A stretch of 9,468 nucleotides of DNA, from positions 1-9,468 of the forward strand of contig CAKMZU010000127.1 in the NCBI GenBank assembly GCA_929200485.1. Direction: 5' to 3'. The stretch is from an uncultured Gammaproteobacteria bacterium (lineage in GTDB: Bacteria > Pseudomonadota > Gammaproteobacteria > Pseudomonadales > DT-91). Numbering within the stretch: position 1 is the stretch's first letter; each line of letters starts with the position of its first letter. Position numbers and translations under genes: made by a program. Positions 6,213 through 9,468 of this stretch are shown one piece after another. Under the pieces are notes generated by a model that was not told the DNA's origin, ran no database searches, and worked only from the letters and a program-made list of their open reading frames with translations.

Positions 6213-6785
6213 TTAATGACCCAGTAAACCTTTCTTAAGCCCCTTGTCAGCAGGTTTGTCACCTAGCCAAATGCTAAATAGTGCTTGCTTGAAGGCCATG
6301 CCGTCAATCGTTTCAATTTGTTTTCCATTTTTAAAGACTAGCGTTTTCATGCTGGCTGCATCCCAATAGAACTTAAATTCATTGCCTTTTTTGATTTTTC
6401 CATCAAAGGCTTTCATAAAGCGATTGATTTCATTTTGGATAGGCTGTGTGTTGCCATTAGTGGCATTTCTAAATCCGTCGTTGACGGCATCTCTCATTTT
6501 CTTGTTCGTAATTTTATTTGAAATAATGTTCAGTACGATCAGCTGGGGTTGCTCGGAATGGATAATGGCTGCAGCATCATGCGATTTTTCAGTCAGGTAC
6601 AATTTGCCAACATAGAGGTCAAAAAACCATTTTTCACGTACTCCGTAACCATTGAGCTCTAACGTTGTTCCATTCATGGTGACGGATGAATCAATGGAGA
6701 CACCTTTATATTTGCCTGCCTGGGAGGGCATGGCAAACGTGAATAAAAGCGATAGAAAAACCAGAGGGTATGTGAGTGACTGCAT
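6213..6785 (-). CDS. secreted chalcone-isomerase-like protein
   Basis: The 190-residue product has a Sec signal peptide (hydrophobic core about 7-19, cleavage SQA|G after residue 23) followed by a chalcone-isomerase-like domain. The telling segment is LELNGYGVREKWFFDLYVGKLYLTEKS (about 42-68), which matches the G-x-G-x-R...F-D-x-Y-V-x-x-L-Y-L pattern of bacterial members, and the later INRFMKAFDGKIKKGNEFKFYWD and WLGDKPADKGLKKGLLG blocks. Bacterial members are periplasmic, of unproven function, and usually lack the plant enzyme's activity; fatty-acid or other small hydrophobic ligand binding is a family suggestion only. The ATG has a good AGGAG five bases upstream. It lies 42 bases after the permease gene on the same strand and is probably its operon partner. 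The plus-strand ORFs here are shadows. Confidence 0.82.
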   Translation of the reverse strand: MQSLTYPLVFLSLLFTFAMPSQAGKYKGVSIDSSVTMNGTTLELNGYGVREKWFFDLYVGKLYLTEKSHDAAAIIHSEQPQLIVLNIISNKITNKKMRDAVNDGFRNATNGNTQPIQNEINRFMKAFDGKIKKGNEFKFYWDAASMKTLVFKNGKQIETIDGMAFKQALFSIWLGDKPADKGLKKGLLGH

Positions 6786-6827
6786 TTTGACTCCTATTTC
6801 GCTAAGAAGAGAAATTAAGTTGGGCGT

Positions 6828-7841
6828 TTATTTGTCCAAAAGTACAGCAATCCAGTGGTGGTCTTTACTGTTATCCATCGCAATCTTTACGACCATGGTA
6901 AGTGGAATGGATAGTAGCATGCCCACAGGCCCTAATAGCCACCCCCAGAATACCAAGGATGTAAAAACCACAAAGGCAGACATCCCAAGGGTTTGTCCCA
7001 TTACTTTCGGTTCAATCAAGTTACCAAAGACGGTGTTAATAATAATATAGCTTATAGCAACCCCGAAGGCGGCACCTAAACCGATTTGTACAAGTGCCAG
7101 CAGCATTGGTGGGATTGCAGCTAATATTGACCCGATGTTAGGGATGAAGTTCAGCAGAAAAGCCAAAAGTCCCCAGAGGATAGGATAGTCAACGCCGATC
7201 AACCACAGGCAAAGCCAAGCAGACAGACCTGTGCCAAGGCTAACTAATGTTTTGATAATTAAGTATTTTTTAACTGAATCACTGAATTGTTGAAATTTTT
7301 TAATGGATTGTGTCTCTGCGCCAAAGGCTTCTCGTGCTTTTTCTGGCAATGAGGAGGCTTCCATTAATATGAATACAACAAAGAAGACAATTAAGAAGGT
7401 ATTGGTCAGTGCGCTGCTTAGACCTGAGAATACGGAGCCAATCATTGTTATGGCTTTTTTGGGATCTAAAAAGTGGTTTATCGCGGGTATGTCCACGGGG
7501 ATGCCGTAGCTGTTGATTTTTGAAAGCAAACCGAGTTGCAGATTTTGAAGTTTTTCGCTGTACGTTGGAACATCCTGGTAAAACTGCCCTATGCTTTCAG
7601 CGATCAAAGAGCCAAGAGAAATGGCTAAGAACAGGAAAAACCCCATCACTAGCAATATGGAAATGCTTGTAGGTACTTTATACCGTTTAAGAGAGATAAG
7701 TATTGGTGCTGAAATGATGGCGATAAACATAGCAAGAAGAAAGGGGACAATCACAGGCGCGGCAACTTTCATACCTGCCAATATGATGACAATGGCGGCC
7801 AGATAAATGACGGTCTGGCTTTTTTGCTCGGACGTTTTCAC
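6828..7841 (-). CDS. AI-2E/PerM family inner-membrane transporter
   Basis: The 337-residue polytopic membrane protein belongs to the AI-2E transporter family (TqsA, YdiK, PerM and relatives). Hydrophobic segments lie near 10-50, 58-82, 145-162, 197-230, 232-260 and 283-317, around a hydrophilic region at about 83-135. Diagnostic motifs are NFIPNIGSILAAIPP (231-245) and NLIEPKVMGQTLGMSAFVV (274-292). Substrates differ among members (autoinducer-2 export by TqsA, ion antiport by others), so no substrate is assigned. The start is GTG (7839-7841), chosen for the GGGAG five bases upstream. The chalcone-isomerase-like gene follows 42 bases downstream on the same strand. A dyad at 7883-7902 lies about 40 bases upstream of the start. 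Confidence 0.92.
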   Translation of the reverse strand: MKTSEQKSQTVIYLAAIVIILAGMKVAAPVIVPFLLAMFIAIISAPILISLKRYKVPTSISILLVMGFFLFLAISLGSLIAESIGQFYQDVPTYSEKLQNLQLGLLSKINSYGIPVDIPAINHFLDPKKAITMIGSVFSGLSSALTNTFLIVFFVVFILMEASSLPEKAREAFGAETQSIKKFQQFSDSVKKYLIIKTLVSLGTGLSAWLCLWLIGVDYPILWGLLAFLLNFIPNIGSILAAIPPMLLALVQIGLGAAFGVAISYIIINTVFGNLIEPKVMGQTLGMSAFVVFTSLVFWGWLLGPVGMLLSIPLTMVVKIAMDNSKDHHWIAVLLDK

Positions 7842-7861
7842 AATAGCTCCCTTAATTGCGT

Positions 7862-7902
7862 GTATTAGTTACGCACATTCATTTTTGACCATTTAATCAA
7901 AA
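7862..7902 (-). promoter_or_regulatory. operator-like dyad and weak promoter for the permease operon
   Basis: A perfect inverted repeat TTTTGA-N8-TCAAAA spans 7883-7902. On the minus strand its proximal part overlaps a possible -35 (TGGTCA, 7886-7891) that is 18 bases from TAATAC (7862-7867), each matching four of six consensus bases. A repressor or activator site is suggested by the geometry. It is not an FNR box, whose half sites are closer together, nor a CRP site, whose half sites contain TGTGA. Confidence 0.3.
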
Positions 7903-8079
7903 CCAATCCTTAAACGCTATGAAAATCCTAGGTGTTAGTATTAAGTCGGAGGGATCTGTTGCCTGACTTGGTACCAAACGTATCGTAATGATAGATAGGC
8001 TACCTTTTTCTCCGATGCGTTATTGAACAGGGTAATGCACTGCTATCGACTGGTCTGGATAAATTTTTTAGGTTTGTAC
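7903..8079. other. divergent gap between permease and tRNA, no gene seen
   Basis: No ORF longer than about 17 codons with a start signal was found. The stretch contains a perfect 10-bp palindrome TTGGTACCAA at 7968-7977 and an imperfect stem (GCGTTAT near 8016-8022 with GTAATGC) that pairs only with two G-U wobbles. Neither is assigned a function. Confidence 0.4.
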
Positions 8080-8107
8080 TTGCCTTAGTAAAAAAAATCA
8101 GTAATAT
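8080..8107 (+). promoter_or_regulatory. promoter of tRNA-Lys with stringent-type discriminator
   Basis: TTGCCT (8080-8085) and TAATAT (8102-8107) are 16 bases apart. The next seven bases, ACGCGCC, form a GC-rich discriminator typical of stable-RNA promoters under ppGpp control. The predicted start near 8115 leaves a leader of fewer than ten bases before the mature tRNA. Confidence 0.6.
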
Positions 8108-8122
8108 ACGCGCCAGATTTGA

Positions 8123-8198
8123 GGGCCGTTAGCTCAGTTGGTAGAGCAGTTGGCTTTTAACCAATTGGTCGCTGGTTCGAATCCAGCACGGCCCACCA
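8123..8198 (+). tRNA. tRNA-Lys (anticodon TTT)
   Basis: The 76-base cloverleaf is complete: acceptor GGGCCGT pairs with ACGGCCC, D arm GCTC-AGTTGGTA-GAGC, anticodon stem GTTGG/CCAAT (one G-U) with loop CTTTTAA placing TTT at positions 34-36, variable loop TGGTC, T arm GCTGG-TTCGAAT-CCAGC, discriminator A and an encoded CCA. It reads lysine codons AAA and AAG and is close to E. coli tRNA-Lys. It stands alone, with no other tRNA adjacent. No attachment-site duplication of its 3' end was seen in the window. Confidence 0.99.
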
Positions 8199-8225
8199 CC
8201 CTCCTTAATCTATTCGTATTCCTCT

Positions 8226-8246
8226 TTAGCATTTGTTAATTTTTTT
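8226..8246 (+). terminator. candidate terminator of tRNA-Lys
   Basis: TTAGC (8226-8230), loop ATTT and GTTAA (8235-8239) form a weak 5-bp stem containing one G-U pair, followed directly by seven T (8240-8246). The stem is AT-rich, so the call rests mostly on the T-tract and the position about 30 bases past the tRNA. Confidence 0.4.
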
Positions 8247-8499
8247 ATTCAAGCATATTCTCTTGGTTGGTTTTGTCTGTGGTTGAAATCACTGTTTAGC
8301 ATTCCAAAAAGGATGAAACCTTGATGAGTGCTTGGATATGTAAGTGTCTGTGATAGAATACGGCTCATTTTCAAGTTTGTATTTTGCTATCGCTAATGGT
8401 GTGTTTCTTTTTGCTGGGCAGCTGACCTTGGTTAAGATTGTTCGGGTAATATATGTCGGTGCTTTAGTGATTTTTGTAACGTTTTCCTAAGGAATTATC
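8247..8499 (+). other. upstream region of lpxA with a small hydrophobic ORF
   Basis: The 301-base gap between tRNA and lpxA (8199-8499) holds the tRNA terminator candidate, the promoter at 8332-8359, and one frame open from a GTG at 8344 to a TAA at 8488-8490 (48 codons). That frame would encode a largely hydrophobic peptide (SSLYFAIANGVFLFAGQL, then VIYVGALVIFVTF). Its stop overlaps the lpxA ribosome binding site. It has no good ribosome binding site and its first start would lie upstream of the predicted transcript start, so it is not annotated as a gene. Confidence 0.3.
8332..8359 (+). promoter_or_regulatory. candidate extended -10 promoter of lpxA
   Basis: TAGAAT (8354-8359, five of six) is preceded by TGA, giving the TGn of an extended -10 element, and a weak TTGGAT (8332-8337) sits 16 bases upstream. 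A start near 8366 gives a leader of about 135 bases before lpxA. Confidence 0.45.
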
Positions 8500-9267
8500 A
8501 TGGATATTCATCCATCGGCCGTGATTGAAGAAGGGGCGGTGATTGGCGAAGGGTGTCAAATTGGCCCTTTTTGCTACGTTGGCGCAGAGGTTGTTTTAGG
8601 TAAAAACAATATTTTGCATTCACATGTCGTTCTTGATGGTCGATGTGAAATTGGTGATGAGAATGCTTTCTTCTCTTTTGCGTGTATAGGCAAAAATACC
8701 CAGGATCAAAAATATACCGGTGGCTCGCCTGGCGTTAAAATTGGTTCAAGAAATGCCTTTCGAGAGTATGCAACGATGCATTGTGCGACTTATGATAATG
8801 ACAATACCGTAATCGGCGATGATTGTTTGATTCAGGCTTATTGTCATGTGGCACATGATTGCCAGTTGGGAAATCATGTTATTTTAAGCAGTGGTGCAAA
8901 ACTTTCTGGTCACGTTGAAATGGGCGATCATTCCATTATTAGTGGTATGACAGGGGTTATTCAATTTGTCAAAGTCGGTGAGTTCGCTTTTGTCGGAGGG
9001 TATGCCAAGTTAACCTCAGATATTCCACCTTATTGTTTGGCTGACGGTATTCCTGCAAAAGTTGTTACTATTAATAAAGTAGGCTTGGAAAGAAAAGGCT
9101 ACAGTAAATCCGAGATTAAACAGATTTATCGCGCATATAGATTAATGTTTAAAAGTGATTTGGTTTTGCCGGAAATTAAAAATGGATTGGCGCAAATGGA
9201 TAATGCTTTCGCTAGTCGCTTATTGGAATTTATTGAGAACTCTGATAAAGGCATTCTTTTAAAATAA
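8500..9267 (+). CDS. lpxA: LpxA-family acyl-ACP--UDP-N-acetylglucosamine O-acyltransferase (solitary, divergent)
   Basis: LpxA adds a 3-hydroxyacyl chain from ACP to the 3-OH of UDP-GlcNAc, the first step of lipid A synthesis, in the cytosol. The 255-residue product (E. coli 262) has a left-handed beta-helix of hexapeptide repeats over about 1-185 and a C-terminal helical domain (VGLERKGYSKSEIKQIYRAYRLMFKS). Against E. coli the catalytic His119 (=125), Asp120, His116 (=122), His138 (=144), Lys71 (=76), His94 (=99), Arg198 (=204) and ruler Gly167 (=173) are kept. Two familiar sites differ: the HRGT motif reads HCAT (94-97), and the His of VHQF (E. coli His160) is Ile154. The gene is alone, not in the usual lpxD-fabZ-lpxA-lpxB cluster, so a paralogue is possible. 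AAGGA six bases upstream supports the ATG. A terminator follows at 9285-9318. Confidence 0.87.
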   Translation: MDIHPSAVIEEGAVIGEGCQIGPFCYVGAEVVLGKNNILHSHVVLDGRCEIGDENAFFSFACIGKNTQDQKYTGGSPGVKIGSRNAFREYATMHCATYDNDNTVIGDDCLIQAYCHVAHDCQLGNHVILSSGAKLSGHVEMGDHSIISGMTGVIQFVKVGEFAFVGGYAKLTSDIPPYCLADGIPAKVVTINKVGLERKGYSKSEIKQIYRAYRLMFKSDLVLPEIKNGLAQMDNAFASRLLEFIENSDKGILLK

Positions 9268-9284
9268 ATCAACGGCGGTTTCTT

Positions 9285-9318
9285 CTCGTACAATCAGAAG
9301 ATTGTCGAGTATTTTAAT
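9285..9318 (+). terminator. Rho-independent terminator of lpxA
   Basis: CTCG-T-ACAATC (9285-9295), loop AGAA, and GATTGTCGAG (9300-9309) form a 10-bp stem with a single bulged T, followed by TATTTTAAT. It begins 18 bases after the lpxA stop. The T-tract is interrupted, so efficiency is uncertain. Confidence 0.6.
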
Positions 9319-9468
9319 CCTACCTCAAGTGTCTTATGCCAAGTAGGAAAGTAGGTGATCTATTTTTCTTTTCTGGCAGTGTATATAGATCTAATTTAGA
9401 TGATTTGCTCATTCTAGGAGGGTGTCCGAGAACAGACTGTTCGGCCTAAATTCCAGATAAGCGGCTAA
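9319..9468. other. distal region without a recognised gene
   Basis: No supported ORF. The visible structures are GTAGG-type inverted bases (9318-9323 with 9343-9348) and the perfect dyad GAACAG-A-CTGTTC at 9430-9442. On the minus strand a frame is open from the window edge to a TGA at 9410-9412 (19 codons), which could be the tail of a neighbouring gene but is too short to judge. AGGAGG at 9416-9421 on the plus strand has no suitably spaced start codon. Confidence 0.35.

Noticed and set aside
6652..7050. 132-codon plus-strand ORF spanning the chalcone-isomerase-like and permease genes
   Set aside because: It crosses two well-supported minus-strand genes and the gap between them, and has no ribosome binding site or recognisable domain.
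7883..7902. FNR or CRP binding site
   Set aside because: FNR needs TTGAT-N4-ATCAA and CRP needs TGTGA-N6-TCACA; the observed arms TTTTGA and TCAAAA are eight bases apart and lack those half sites.
8123..8198. tRNA-Lys as an integration site for a mobile element
   Set aside because: No integrase and no repeat of the tRNA 3' end appear within the window; lpxA follows directly.

Overview
The window looks like ordinary chromosomal DNA from a gammaproteobacterium of moderate to low GC content. The support is the divergent bamD / rluD-pgeF block (the same layout as in Escherichia coli), a DgkA aligning almost end to end with the E. coli enzyme, a glutamine-dependent NadE, an S20 gene with a non-ATG start, and a tRNA-Lys(UUU) close to the enterobacterial sequence. 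The genus cannot be fixed from the sequence; a free-living or host-associated gammaproteobacterium outside the Enterobacterales fits best, because E. coli NadE lacks the glutaminase domain seen here.

Layout. 1-787: an AT-rich, poorly conserved stretch with the possible tail of a plus-strand gene (1-54) and a minus-strand gene for a small secreted Cys-rich protein (244-672) whose reading frame appears broken by a six-base homopolymer. 788-1214: rpsT on the minus strand with its own terminator, GTG start, hairpin-bearing leader and a stringent-type promoter. 1290-1737: dgkA (minus), possibly preceded by a 20-codon leader ORF. 1751-3403: nadE (plus). 3554-4444: bamD (minus), divergent by 42 bp from the rluD-pgeF operon (4487-6211, plus). 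6213-7841: a two-gene minus-strand unit, an AI-2E/PerM-type permease followed by a secreted chalcone-isomerase-like protein, ending 1 bp from pgeF. 7842-8122: a divergent regulatory gap. 8123-8198: tRNA-Lys. 8500-9267: a solitary lpxA-like acyltransferase gene with terminator. 9268-9468: no gene recognised.

The genes are mainly envelope and translation housekeeping: BamD (outer-membrane protein assembly), PgeF (peptidoglycan precursor fidelity), DgkA (diacylglycerol recycling) and an LpxA family member (lipid A) on the envelope side; S20, RluD and tRNA-Lys on the translation side; NadE for NAD synthesis.

I see no CRISPR array, complete insertion sequence, prophage, toxin-antitoxin pair or defence island, and no clear evidence of a new multi-gene system. 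The points most worth a second look are the apparent frameshift at 260-265, the perfect Shine-Dalgarno with 20-codon ORF ahead of dgkA (which puts an anti-Shine-Dalgarno directly before the nadE start), the unusual active-site residues and position of the lpxA-like gene, and the dyad upstream of the permease operon.
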